Shown here piece after piece: positions 11,972-24,908 of a stretch of DNA of 64,000 bases (positions are counted from its first letter, which is position 1; each line of letters begins with the position of its first letter). The position numbers and the translations under genes were made by a program. The notes under the pieces are model-generated. The model was not told where the DNA came from. It made no database searches and saw only the letters and a list, made by a program, of their open reading frames with translations. Where the stretch lies: contig NC_092368.1 of NCBI RefSeq assembly GCF_030848805.1, forward strand, positions 3,320,441 through 3,384,440, in the 5' to 3' direction. This DNA comes from Temnothorax longispinosus (Eukaryota > Arthropoda > Insecta > Hymenoptera > Formicidae).

Positions 11972-14440
11972 CTAACATGAAATACTACGTCATTATGTCG
12001 TGAGAACGACGGATATTATTAACGATCGAAAACGATGAATGTCCCGTTATATTTCTTAACTTTCGCCGAAACATCCGTTTTCCTCCAAACACGCGATCCG
12101 ATCGCGCCAACGATCATGTGCGAAATAAAAGATGTGCTCGCCGTTTTAAAGACTTAGGGTGGAAAGTCACGCCGGACGTCGTAAAGAGAGCGAGAGGGAG
12201 GGAGGGAGACAGAGAGAAATTACGCCGTTTCCTTGGCAGTTATAGCCCGGCGATGGAGCCTGACAGCCAGACGGCGGTGTCATCCGAGAGACTGCAAAGC
12301 GCCGAGAACGAGAGAATCCGAGAAGAAGTTAGACGTTCGCGAAGAGCGCGAACGGTGCATCTGCGGCCGTCAGGATGGAATCGCATTAAAGCCTTGGCGA
12401 CCACAGCTTCTTTACAATCTCGTCTAGACACCACACCACGCGACACGTAGTGTGTCCACGGCTTTTTTTATCATTAGGATATCGATTCAAGGCCAGACGC
12501 CTCGCGGAGCAGACGTGATCTTTCCGGGCGTGTAACTCGCCGTTGCACATCGCGGGACGCCGGTATCACTTCCTCCTGCCCACCCGCCTATTTCTTCCGG
12601 ATCTCCATGCCTATCCTGCCTCGTTCAAAAACCAATGGGACGGACAAACGCGAAAGAAAACTGGCGCAGAGAGTCAGTGGACTCGGTGGATTAATTAAAG
12701 GCAGAATTTATTAGAAGCGATACACGTATAGCTGGCGCGTAGTCCAGGTTGCAATTATCGTTAACGCTCTACTCCTTTACGAGCCGCTAGCTCGTAAGTT
12801 ACGAGTCGTAAATGTAAATGCGAGATTTGTAAAACGCCACAGCTGCCCCTGCTGCCGGCCGGCGGGGTTATTAGTGCACTTCGGGGGAAAGTACCTTGGA
12901 TGTAATTAGAGGTGGTAAATTATTATTGCGGACCCGTGAGCCCGCATGTACGCGCGCGTCCGCGTGCATCGCCGGTGCAATTTCTCCTTTTTTTTCTCCT
13001 CTCTTTCCTCCTTCCTTTTTCCTTCTCGCGCACTGGCAACTCAACGCGTAAACTCACTTTACCTTCCCCCTTGACAACTTTATTGAGTGAAACCCCTTTC
13101 AATTGCGCATTACGACGATATACGGAGTGGATTAAATTGTAACCGCGATAAGCGTCCTCGTGAGGCGTCCAATTATCGTTTTATACAAATCGAATTGGAA
13201 TAAATCGTCGCTGCCAATCGTCCTTTTGATACGCGATCGCAGTGTGGTCCGGTTATCTTCTTCCGCGTTTACGTTTATTTCGCGTGTTTCAGCGTTCCCG
13301 CAATAACGCGTGGTCAGATATCAAACAGATGCACGGCAGCGTGTGCAAGGCACCCGTGCCTCTTGCCGACAGTGCGGTCATCGTGGCGCGGAATGTCAAC
13401 TCGATCCGATTAAAAGCTAGAAGAAACAGAAGCGCGGTGTCAGGATGGGACGAGCCGCGAGACGCGCGAGGCTTGAAACGTGAGGCGTGACGTGCGACTG
13501 CAGGAATCCAAAACGTTTCGACGTGTTCGTAAGTCGCCGAGAGCCGTTTGCTTCCGGCTCTCGATCGCAAATCAATCGTGAATACGATATTCCAATGACG
13601 ATCGCCGCGACGTCGTCGATCGATGTATGTTACTCTGATAACTACGATTTCTTAATTAATACCTCGTAAAATCGCGTGAGCCTTATTTGTATCTGAAGAT
13701 AAAATTAAAACTGTACAGACTCGTTTTAAACGATAAGAACTCGTCGGTGCAAAAACGGTATTTCAGTGATTGGGCAACGTGATCTTATTTTTCATCGATT
13801 AATTAACCAAAGTAAATTACCAATATAAAGTAGTTTTACTCGTACACGTTAATTTTTTCACTTATAATATTTTCAAGACATTTTATGACTCAATCTATCA
13901 AGAGGTCTTAATTACATTTCGTAAATAAGTCTTACTTCAATTTTTCTCTTCTCTCTTTCTGCCATTAGTTCTTCGTTCTGAAGAAACCACCGTCGTTTTC
14001 ATTCACCTTTTCCGAATTTATCGTATGATGGAAAAAATACTAAAATAAAATTAATCAATACACGATGAAATTTGATACAGCATCCATGTTGACGGATGGA
14101 AAACCGATGCGCCGGTTGTCGCGAAATCGGATTCCGGTTACGAAGCGATCGAAATGTTGCTAATCCAAAGCCGATTACAGTCTATGAAATTCTTGCGTCA
14201 ATATTCCGACAAACGAAGATGACGACCGCGCGTTGGAATGACGGACACCTGTGAATAGCTCGACGTAGAATGACGCCATCAATGTTGGACTTCAATCTTC
14301 AATCCTCTTTCCGATATATAATATCATTCGAGATTAGACAGAATTAGCGGGCGATATTGGGACCGCGATTCTTCAGTTAATAACAGAATATCGATTGTCT
14401 ATTTAATCGAAAACTTCAATCGCGCGCGAGCGTTGAAATT

Positions 14441-14468
14441 TTACGGTGATCACGGTAATTCACCGTAA
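14441..14468. repeat. Perfect hairpin, 9-bp arms
   Basis: TTACGGTGA (14441-14449) and TCACCGTAA (14460-14468) are exact inverted copies with a 10-base spacer. The palindrome GTGATCAC (14446-14453) overlaps the left arm, so alternative foldings compete. Confidence 0.85.
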
Positions 14469-14569
14469 GTAATTTAATTATATTTACAAGTGCAGAGGCT
14501 CTATATAGCGACGAAAGAGTCAAGGAGAATGAAGTCGACGCCTTCTTGCAGCTCACGTCGGGTAACGAT

Positions 14570-17200
14570 TACTCTTTAAAGAAGCTCTTTGTAGCGGTTG
14601 TTTGTCTTTCGGCGCACCTCTCCACGCAATACCTCTGGCGCGCCGCAGGACAGAAAGGGAGAAACGGGAGACAAGGCGCGGCGGGGAGAAAGAACGGAGA
14701 GATTCTCGGATAATTCCGGATAACGGTTTTCGCGCCGCTAAACCGTCGTCGAATTACAAAGTAACCGACGCTCGTTAGCCGTATTAGCATTAATTAACGA
14801 CGGATGGCGGGCGCACCTGTGTGCCGAGGATCACGTATTCCGCGTCGTGCTTTGTCGACGCCCGTCTTGTTGCGGATATACCCGATACCGACGTCGGGCA
14901 ATTAGAAATCGCGACGACAATTTCGCGATCCGGCAGGTGGTTCGCGAAAATTCACCGGCGCCGATTCCCGCGTGCGAACGTATACGTGACGCCGAGATCC
15001 ACCGTCTGAAATGTGCCGTGCGAACGCGAGCTGTTAACTTTCTTCCATTGGCGCCTAAGGCCAATTAGACCCCCTTCGTCGGTAATACCCTCGCGGCCGA
15101 TCGCGCTCGATGGAATCTCAGTGTCTTCGTCGTTTTGAAACTGCGTCGTAAAGTCTCTGGGAAAACCTGTCCGCGATCCACGCGGAAACACTTGCGGATC
15201 TTTACACGAGGCACATCGTGCTCGACTCGTGACTATTAACTCGCCGATGTACCTATCCGGTCCCCCGGATACCTTACGAGATTATTATACGCGCACGGTG
15301 TAATTTAGAATGCTAATTAATTCCCCGGCCATTACACGACTAAATTCGAGCGGCGCGTAACGTAAGAAAAAAAAAGGCAAGCGCGCGATTTAGCCACTGG
15401 CAATCTTTTTATTCGTCGCTTTTTACGTCACGTAAAACGCGGCTTATGCATTATGTCCCGCATACATTACATTTTTACGGTTTTACGTCAGGGATTTGTA
15501 TATCCGCGCTTAACGGAGAACACTTGTTCATACGTAGAACCGCTCGAAGCCGTCGATATATCGGCAGTGGGAACCGGGCCAAGATCATCGGTTGGCCGGC
15601 CCGTGACATCAATCTTTGCCACTGCAGGCTGCGACATACACGCACTCTCGCGCACGCATGTACGTACGTATGCACACACACGGTACATAGCCGTACACGG
15701 TACCTACGTGCACGTACGCGACTGCTTATATACGCCGTGCAAATTGCGCAGCAGCTCACCGATTGCACCATCTATGGCAACGGAATTGTCGCGACGTCAT
15801 GGAATTGCGCGCAACTAGAGAAAGAAGGGCGACCCAGCTGGCGATGAGAAACTTTCCGCTCTAGTCGTAGAATTCTCAAAGCGCGCGATTGTTGTGTGAC
15901 GTTATACGATTTCACCGCGCGTCGCGTCTTGTCTTCTACGTCGCAATTAATGTCACCGAGTATTTCAGATTGATTGAACGTCGTACTTTCGCGTTATTAG
16001 ACTTAATCGATTGAAAAATTACGTGTGACGAAAATTATTTTTTCATGTTTAACCGTATAAAAAAGGGCCTATTCGAGCTGTAAATTATTTGTAAGAATTT
16101 TAATACAATAAACCCGATTATATAGGTTTTATTTCTGAAAGGAAACATTGTCATCCGTCAGAAGACTTAGCGATAAGAAACCTTTTAAGAAATGCTCGAC
16201 TCGTCAACGTCGGATGTTAATAACGTTTTCTTAGGGAATAAAAACGGAAAGAGAGCCGAGAAGGTGGAAAATTGGAACGGGAGGGAAGAGAAACAATGAA
16301 AAAGAGAGGCGAAGCAAACAGGTAGAAAAGAAGAAGTAGCGTGGCTTGATTAGACCAAGAATTACGGAAGCTCTTTGAGCACGGGGAGATTATGTAAGGC
16401 TGTGGTAGCGCCGTAAAAACTGGGCGCAATCGCAACGACTGGCGCCTCCTAATTGGCGTGCCTACGCCGCGTTATGGCGCGATAATAATTGTTTCTTGAC
16501 GTTTCGTAATAGCGGCTTGCGCTTTTTTCCCCCCGTTTTCTCCTTGAGACTCCCCTCCTGCCTCAACCTCGTCCACCTCATTCCTCCTTCATAACTCTCC
16601 CCTTCTCTTCCACTCTCATCCGCGGGGAAGATTGGCGCGAAATATTTCACTACGGCGTGCCATAATTTAATTTCCATTAAATTTTATGATTGCGGCGAAA
16701 GAGGCCACGATCGTTCCCCAACGTTACCCGAAACTTTGGAGCAAAGTTTCGCGGGGGGACGGTTGGAATTATAATTAAACAGGCAAGGTGCCGTCGGTGC
16801 GTTAGTCGAGCGCAATTAGAATCAACGAAACCTTGTTCTCACTCACATATTTTTTTTAGAAGAAAATCTTGAGCGTATACATATATAAATCTCCCAGATT
16901 CGTTGCTCTCTATGAACGTCAGACGAATAAGAAGCCGATTTTTTTCTCCTCGAGAGTTTCATGATAACTTTTATCTCATCGCAGCTTCTGAATTTTCAAT
17001 AACGCACATTTCCCTTACACATTTTTCCAATTAAAATCGAAAGTTTAAGCTATTCTGTGATATTTTTTATTAATAAATCAATGTTATATATTTATGTTCC
17101 TGAAGCACAATTCTTCAAAATCCTTTAATTATTCAAGAGAATATGCAGTGAATCCAGGACACTCTTAATCCCGCATGCAAGAAAGCGGTGCATTTTAAAG
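14570..17200. other. Non-coding DNA, GC-rich then AT-rich
   Basis: CpG-rich to about 15950 with ACGT-rich alternating stretches at 15655-15720, then AT-rich at 16010-16150 and again from 16850. Frames up to 133 codons at 15446-15847 overlap on both strands and match nothing I recognise. The hairpin at 16717-16766 is the only structured element noted. Confidence 0.7.
16717..16766. repeat. Two-tier hairpin
   Basis: The inner stem is CGAAACTTTG (16729-16738) against CAAAGTTTCG (16742-16751), perfect with a 3-base loop. An outer CCAAC/GTTGG pair (about 16718-16722 and 16762-16766) can extend it across asymmetric bulges. Compact enough to fold in RNA, but no known RNA family fits. Confidence 0.75.
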
Positions 17201-19760
17201 AAAGAAGAGCAGATGTGCTCACGGTGAGGTTATTACAAATTTAATCCCCGTGAAAATTTAAATAGTCTATCTGGCACGATGTAAGAAAAGATCTCCTGTT
17301 AAACCCGGAAGAAAACTCGAAATGGATGAGCATATGCAACGTGAAAAAAAAAACGAAAAGAACATACGGCGTAAATGTCTAATAAAGTTTTTCTCCTCCC
17401 GAGCAGCGGGCTAGCTATTTCATTTTTTTGTTCTGTGCAAATTAAACATTTAGATGTTTAATTGTTCAAATGGTAGATATTGATTCATTCGTTTTATAAC
17501 TGATAACCACGTTTCCAGAAGAATGAGAATGTTCGAGTTAACGAAACGGAAAAATAATCAATAATCTAAAGATTTTGCAAGTTATTCGAGATATAGATAC
17601 ACGCCTTTTTATGACACGTACATTATCTCACACGCACATTCAGGAATGACATGGGTCAATCGGAAAATGCGTAACGGGAAAGTTAATTACTCGAAGGTAC
17701 GTGTGACGTAACGCAGACAAGGCACCCGCATTCGCGTCCCCTGTACATCGTTCACAATATTCCTCACAATGCTAGGCATACATGTGACAGGCTTATTAGC
17801 AGCCACGTGTATGCCCGCACGTATCTAACGTACTTACACCAGCAGCAAGGTGCCTCAAGGCACCGTGTCGCTGCCGCCGCCGCAGCGCCATTTCCACGAG
17901 GCTTTGTTTATCGCACGGCTCGTCGGGGCGAGGATAATGGACCGATCGAACGGATGGAGGGACATTTAGGTTACGCAACTCATGATGCGTTCGATTTTTT
18001 CAAGGACGGCGAGCAAGGCGGCTTAGACGCCGCCTTGCGCGCGCCTTGAGCGAAACGACTTTTCGCTCTTCTTTTCATCTCATCGAGAAAATAACTAATT
18101 AAAACGCTAGCGAGTTCTTTTTCTCAAGGGAACATGGCACTTTTCAAGTCAGGCGACCGTAGCTGGACAATTTTTAATTAAATCTTTTGTAAAACCATAT
18201 GAGATAAAAGCAGTTAATTTTAAGAAAAGTAGAAGTGCATAGTATAAAAAATGTTTCTCATTTGAATAAATCTTTTTTAAAAAAATTTAAGAAACTCGTT
18301 TACTTTTTTACTTATTATCTTGTTCTTTTTTGTTAAAGAAATTTCTCTGCAACCAAGGCTCTCAAATTAAATTTCTGCTACGGTAACGTTGACGTGAAAT
18401 TAAGCAAGAATAAAGTGTTGTTATTTATTTACACGACAATTTCTTTAACAACATATCCTACATATTGATACAGGAGAAGAGTCGTTAATTCCGCACGAGT
18501 ACGTCGAAGAAAAGGGTTCGACTATATTTAGAGTTAACCGATAATGGATAAAAATAATTCGTGTAACATGATACGCGTATAAATACGATAATAACACGTG
18601 CGCCAAGGCGAACTGTGAGTCGGACTGAAAATGACGTCGTTACAGAAGATCTCCTTCGCTTTCATCGGTGATCGATGTATCGGGTTTTATCTGATGTTCG
18701 TGGGAGGAGACGCTATATCGACGAGGGACGCGTTTCTTTCAAGTTTCTCGCCATATGGCCCGCAAACTTCAGAGAATAATCTAGGGACGCCGGTCGATTT
18801 GGGCACGTCCGATAATCGGGCGCGATAAAATCGCCCGGGCCACAAGTTTAAATCAACAAGACAATTTCTCACTCGAAAAAATCCAAGCCGACGAGATGTC
18901 TACGAATCGCCCGGGTATATCAACTGACGGCTCATTAAAGGCGCGCTCTTCCAAGGGGACGCCCCCGGGGGTCGTTTCCACTCTTATCGCTATTGATAAG
19001 TCCCCCGTCGACGGATGTACGAATGGTTCGATAAGAGGAATTATCGAGCGGCAATTCGGCGTGCAACGGACACGTCGTCTGTAACTCGAGGAGATTCGGA
19101 GCTGTGTGTTTGATGCTAGGGAGATGTTTTCCTAGCGGAGCATTCCAGTCGAATTTCCAACAGTATCTTGTTCAAATTTGCATTATGTAACGTCCCGTTA
19201 CCGATAGCTTTAATCTTTGAATTAGTGACATAGGTCTAAAGTTTACTTTAGACTCGACGTTCCCTAAAATATCTTTGGCAGTGAAATACGTTACTTTGTT
19301 TATTCAAGATATTCTTTCTTCAATGATCAATATTAATTCATATTGATGCTTCATAAATCAATGAAATTTTCTCTTTTTATATGTATACATGTATAAAAGA
19401 AATTTCGAACGTGCATATTATCCGGCACATTTGATAGCGTCGCATCTCTGAAACTGTGTAAAAATCTCGCAGCTATACGTACAAAGTCCCAGGTAAAATT
19501 TAGTCAGCCTTCATAATTAGGATAACAATGTTTGAAGTTGCAGGCGCGCAAATTAACTTTCGTATGTAACGATCTCCCTTGGCATCGCTACATACCTTGG
19601 AGAGGTAACGGCTAGCAATATTTAATATTGTTAGTTTAAAAGTTTCGCACTTTGCGGAGGAAAGTTTGGAGCGACCAGAGCAAACGAGTCGGCCCGGCTC
19701 GACGCAAAAGATTTCATTTTTGCAATAACAGACTTTTATGCGAGCGTTAAGAAGTGTCGG
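17200..19760. other. Non-coding DNA with AT-rich blocks
   Basis: Mixed composition with AT-rich parts at 17400-17620, 18170-18480 and 19260-19420. Short hairpins occur at 17849-17864 (GGTGCC/GGCACC), 18014-18037 and 19234-19253 (GTCTAAAG/CTTTAGAC). The open frames are 60-80 codons and unconvincing. No gene seen. Confidence 0.7.
18014..18037. repeat. GC-rich perfect hairpin, 9-bp arms
   Basis: CAAGGCGGC (18014-18022), a 6-base loop, then GCCGCCTTG (18029-18037). It looks like a bacterial intrinsic terminator without a T tract, but the context is eukaryotic, so that reading is not supported. Confidence 0.85.
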
Positions 19761-21120
19761 AGTGAATAAAAAATGCGTCGAGTAATTTCAGATTATTTCG
19801 CTCTAGCCGGGAAAAGTCCTGAAATCGCGGAAGCTGAAGCGCACGGATTGAAGAGCGTAAGACCGGGATTGAAAGTCCCAACTATAGAGGGACTTTCCAG
19901 ATTGGCTCGCCGAGATTATAAAGAAAAGAGAGACGGGGGACGCGTACAAAATTCCCCGGTGCACGGCCGCAGCTGCGGAATCAACGTTTGCACCTGCTCG
20001 GTACCGGAGATACAGGCGAGGAGGAGCCCTGGGGCTCCGAAACTCGATTGCGCAAGAAGACCTGACATTGTGCATTGTCCATTGAATATATTTAAAAGGT
20101 ACTCTCAGATGCGAGCCCGCAATTCGAGAACTCCAAACATCGGCACACGTGTACTTGCAAATAATCTGATTTTCACTCAACAATTATTTATAACTATAAA
20201 ATTAATTTATCTTTATATTAACAGTAATTATATAAAAATATAGAATTATATATGTAATTTTAGATTGCTCTTAAAGTGAAAATTCATTAACTAATTTTTT
20301 ATAAACTTATTAATTTTATATCAAACGTTATAATATTGATCGAATTATATGTATGTTCTATCGTATTGTATCGTCTTCTATCGTTTCTTTTTATTTTCGA
20401 TGTTTAGATTAAACATGCAATTAACTGAAATCGGAACAGATGGTGCATCACGCGCGTCGTATCGAACGTAATTCTCTCCGCTGTCAGACTTGGAGAGCTT
20501 TTAAAGACCGGACGTGGTTATAGCTTTCCGAGAGTGCGCGTCGTATTCGAAAGATCTTGAATAAATATTGCTAAGCTACACGACAGTAAAGTTTGATATA
20601 TTACGATTACGATTGTCGTGCTATTTCCGAGGGACATCATATTCTCATAAAATGACGGTTCAGTTTAATAGAGTTTCGAAACGCAAACGCAAGAAGTGTA
20701 TACATGTTAAAAACAATAACCAATGTATTATACGCTGGTCAATGACTTCCTCTATTATTCTGTCTCGCTAGTATTCGGTCTCAGACGGGGAACAGATGTC
20801 TAGAAAGTTGTCAAATGCGGTTCTTAAAGGATCAGCGACCGCAGAAGGCAGGTGCGACGACCACCGGCTGCCGGTGTCCTGCACACAAGCATTCCCTTAA
20901 TCCTAAACTAATTTCTTCTAAAATCACAAAGCTCGAGTACCTTTGCGACATTTCTAAAACTATTGAGCCACGCTGTATAAGTCACTAATTAAATTTTACA
21001 TAATTAGTAGATATAAAATAAAAAATTTTAGTATACTTTGGCGACGTAATTATTAAAAAAAAGCAATTTTTAAGTGCATAAAGATTAATGATCACTAGGA
21101 AACAATAGCCCCGAAATTTT
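19760..21120. other. Non-coding DNA around kappaB-like and E-box motifs
   Basis: A 156-codon ATG frame (19773-20243 plus) crosses this block. Its last third is translated from AT-rich DNA and the peptide has no recognisable domain, so I do not call it. The left half carries kappaB-like sites and the first CACCTGC E-box. The right half (20160-20400 and 20930-21120) is AT-rich with nothing further seen. Confidence 0.65.
19809..19898. promoter_or_regulatory. Cluster of three kappaB-like motifs, two inverted
   Basis: GGGACTTTCC (19889-19898) fits the Rel/NF-kappaB consensus GGGRNYYYCC. Its near copy lies inverted at 19870-19879 (TGAAAGTCCC), forming a 9-bp-arm hairpin with a 9-base loop. GGGAAAAGTCC, a looser Dorsal/Dif-like site, is at 19809-19819. 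Single kappaB matches are expected by chance in 64 kb; the close inverted pair is less so. Regulation by Rel factors is inference. Confidence 0.3.
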
Positions 21121-24100
21121 TTTTACGATGTACACGTGAAAGAACCGCTGTTGTTCAACAGGGTACACGAATTCGTGGAATGACAGCCGACGTTTTATCA
21201 AGCGTTGCCAGATGCGGAGTGTGTCTCGTTTTACTCTTTGCCGGTCGAAGTCGCGCTACGCCTCGGCGCGGTGCGGCGCGGTGCGGCGCGGCGGCGCAGC
21301 GGCCGGCGGGCCTCCGAAATCAACTCTTGCACCTGTGCGTGGCACGATCCCGGCGCGGCCGGCAGGTTGCTCACCGTCCGCGGAGTATGCAGGTAAATGC
21401 AACGCGCCCGGATGCACAAAGGTTACAAAGTGCCACCTGCCGAAAGCAACCCGGTGCGCGCCGCTGCAGACGAGCAGCAGGCGGCCGGTGTGTAACTATA
21501 TGTTCCTTTTTTCCCTTCCTACTTTTCGTCCCTCTTTTACTCTTCCTTCATTATCTCGCGACCACCGGCCCCGTACGTATACGTACGTAAGAGCCTCGGA
21601 ACGAGCCGTGCCCGGCTAGCGATGGCTCCGCAACCGATACTTACGCGCAATTTTCAGGCGCATCACGCGGTACATACAGACGCGCGTCCGAAAGGGTGCC
21701 TGGTGCGGACGCGTCGCGCGGACACGTTAATACTGCCGCAGGTCCCGCGAGAGAATTTCAGCAGGCGAGCAAGGATCGATCCCGGACACGGGGAGAAGAA
21801 ACGGCACACAGGAAATTGCGATATCAGACCGCTCGAGACGACAGAGACCCATAAATCGTTGCGTTGAATATTCTAGAGCTCGACATAAAAAATTAAGCTC
21901 TCGTTCGCTGACTTCAGAATGGAATATTCATCGAGGGGTCGGAAGGGTAAGGAGGGGTGGAAAAACGACAAAGATTTTTGTTCGCTATACGTGAATATTC
22001 CACGATGCACATCAAACGACAGGGCTGCCCTTTTTCGCTCGCGGAAGTCTATCAGGCGATCGACAGTAAAGTCGCTGCTGCTGCCACACTTCCTGCTTCT
22101 GCCCTTTCCCTTTTCCCTGTGTGGAAACGCTGGTCGTTCAACCCTCTCGCGCCGCTGATGCCCCCGATGGTAGGTAAGGACCAATAAAAGTACAATAACT
22201 TATGTACCTTCATTTTTACTGCGAGGATCAAAGTGAAACCCCTCGGTTAAATCGCGGCCAAAGTAAATAACGAGCACTAAATTGGGCGTAAAACTTATCT
22301 TACGTGCGTTTATCCGTTAACTCTCGAGGGCGCCGGCCAGCCAGGCGGAAGTTTAATAACTTGGTTAACAAAGGCATCGGTATTGGCCCCTCGATATCGA
22401 TCGCCGGAGATATCGCACGTTAAGCTGAAAGTTATAAGTCTCTCGTTCGTGCAGGTGCATCATTGCAATGTTGTTTACGATACGAACGGGGTTTAAAGGG
22501 CAGAAAGAATTTAATTATTATTCCCAGTTTTATTTAACGCAATCAGCAGCAAATAGGCGGTATGACCTGCATAAATACTTGTTCTCGGACGATCATACCC
22601 TTTCGTCGCCCGACTTCCGCGATGGATGGTGGACTATTTCGTGCCTCGTCTGGCAAAGGATGGCCTTCTGCCAAATTGAAAAAGTTACGTACAAACTTAC
22701 GGTCAAAGTGATAAATTAATAGAGAAACGACATGAAGAACGGTGTAAGGCCAAAAAGTAATTCCCGTTGCTTTATTTTAGCCGCGGCAAAAGGTGTTTTT
22801 GGAAGAAAAAGATGATACGCGGAATTTATCTCTCGCGTAATTTCTTTGTAAATTTTTCCCAAATGTATACATTAAATAACGAATAATAAGATAGACAATA
22901 TTGAATGTCAAATTTAATTTAACTTCAATATTACACAACTATACGGCAAAGTTTTTCAATTATTATTGATGTCGTTTCAGTGACTAATAATAATTATATC
23001 ACACTTATTTAATAATTATTATTATTAAGAGACTAAAATAGGGCGTTCTAAACTAGAACGGCAGACACAATAATCCCGATACTTCCTTAATTTATCAATA
23101 AGACTTTTTTTCTTTCGACATACTTTGGAAAATGCTCTAATAAGGCGGAATTAACTCCAGTTGCGGCAGTACCGATCGCGGTCTTCGCGGCGTCTTCGCT
23201 CAAACACGTTTATAACGTAATAATCAACGCCGGAGCCGGTAATATATAAACGAGACAAAGTGGTTAATGCCAGGCCGTGCGGCGAAAGCCGGGGTGCATA
23301 CGCGCGAGTTAGCGTACGTCGCCTAACCGCGAAGATTAGACCGCGGTTTCTTCTCGAGAGAGTTCGCGTCGTGGCTAACGGCATAGCAATTAAAGAAGGG
23401 AAACAGTGTTCCGTTATGGGGCCATAATTCCGCGGGATTTTAACGATGGGCTGACTTATGAGCGACGTACGCGCGGCCTCCCATATCGGAACTCTTCGCG
23501 AGGTTGCGCGAGAGAAGTGTTGGCGTGACAGCAAGAGGACACTCTTGCGCACAAACCGCGCGAACGAACAAGTTGCGACGGTAATTTTCAGGAGGAGCAC
23601 GGCGCGGGGTTTGCGTCGACGTTCTCGTCCCTTTATCGGATGATCTTGGGTTAAGGAACCAGCCGGCAGAAAGATGGTTGCAGCAATCAGCGGCGCGGCG
23701 GCGACTACATTCGGGGGGGTCACGTGCGTTGCGTGCGCGCCGGCCGCGCCGGGCTAGGGCGATGCACGCGGATGCACAAAGAGCTCAAGCCACGGAGCAT
23801 GTCCGAAACGGGCCACCTGCCGACAGATGTTGAGTCTAGCGGCCGAGACCCTGGCGCTGCTACCCTCCAACCGGGGCCCTACCCCGCTCTCCCCTCCTCC
23901 CCCTTCTCGTTCTACCTGGCTCTCCTTTCTCTCTCTCTCTTTCTCCTCCTTGCTCCTGACGCGTCGGAACCTTCCGATTCTCCGCGCCGAGAACCTTTGT
24001 CCGCCACTCTGCCTTATGTGAATCGCATCCAGTACTCTCCACCTGCCTCTGGACCTCCTCCGGATCGCCGTGTTTTCTTCGAGTACAAGAGGCAACGCGT

Positions 24101-24750
24101 TCGAAGAGAGACGTTCGGATACAGACAGTATTTTAAAGTTTTTAATCCCTGAAAGATCGTTACATATTATCAAAAGCTTTACTGAATTAACAGGAAACAT
24201 TTCAGGAATAAAGTTATTCGTTTAAAGAACAACTTGGTCGTGCAACATTCTGAAAACTCGAACACCTTTCTCTATGTCATATTTTTGCACTTTGCGGATG
24301 GCGTGCAATCGTGGAGGCAGACGTGAAGCATCCCGGCATAACACAAACATCTAATTATTTTTCCGCGAAACGGTCGGAGGTTGGGTTAATTATTGGAAAA
24401 ACAATAGAGCCTGATACACGGAGGTCGCGTGGAGGAAACACAGAGCAAGGACAGCCGAGCTTAAGTGGGCAAACGGAGGAGAAAATAACCTAGGGTACGC
24501 GACGACGCCGGCAGCCTTTGTGTTTACCAGGGCCATCGCGTGACGCCCGCGTTTCGCCTTCGCCCGTAGCCGTGGCGGTTCGCGGATCCCCCGAGTGTGA
24601 CCCGTAGGTGGATTTCTGTGTGCGGAGAGCGAGCCACTCTAAATTAAATATTGCGTGCTCGAAAAAAATGGCAGTCGTCAACATCTGCAGACCTGCGTGG
24701 AAAGGACCTCGAGTCACGCGACGGACGATCTCTCTCTTCTCTCTTTCTTT
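21120..24750. other. CpG-rich non-coding DNA
   Basis: Very CpG-rich at 21180-21860 and 23140-24100, AT-rich at 22830-23110. It includes a GGCGCGGTGC decamer repeated about 2.5 times at 21264-21300. Frames of 130-190 codons (for example 23723-23151 minus) are arginine-rich translations of these islands. They may be promoter-type CpG-rich DNA, but I see no convincing core promoter or exon. Confidence 0.65.
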
Positions 24751-24843
24751 CTTCCTTTCTCCTCTAACTTCGCCATGACGATCGTTCCTCCCTTTTCACG
24801 TTTCGCGAGGTGTCATTGAACGAATTTCAGACTTGGCGTGCCT

Positions 24844-24847
<4 letters not shown>

Positions 24848-24905
<58 letters not shown>

Positions 24906-24908
24906 CCC
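24848..24908 (+). repeat. (CT)27 microsatellite ending in C6
   Basis: An uninterrupted CT dinucleotide array of 55 bases (24848-24902) runs directly into six C residues (24903-24908). On the minus strand this is G6 followed by (GA)n. Confidence 0.97.

Larger units (their letters stand above)
10820..14570. other. Non-coding DNA, GC-rich then mixed
   Basis: GC-rich and CpG-rich to about 11700, AT-rich at 11740-12050, CpG-rich again to 13670, AT-rich at 13690-14080. A CCCT-type pyrimidine tract lies at 11002-11041. Frames of 110-160 codons on both strands around 10972-11539 overlap each other and have no domain. Separately listed: a CACCTG cluster, a large hairpin at 11909-11971 and a perfect hairpin at 14441-14468. 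No gene seen. Confidence 0.7.

Noticed and set aside
18014..18037. Hairpin resembling a rho-independent terminator
   Set aside because: No T tract and a eukaryotic context; bacterial termination does not apply.
21730..21740. TAATACTGCCG, resembling the start of a miR-8/200 family microRNA
   Set aside because: The match ends after 11 bases and no complementary arm lies nearby.
23151..23723. 190-codon minus-strand frame
   Set aside because: Arginine-rich translation of CpG-dense DNA with no recognisable motif; an overlapping frame exists on the plus strand.
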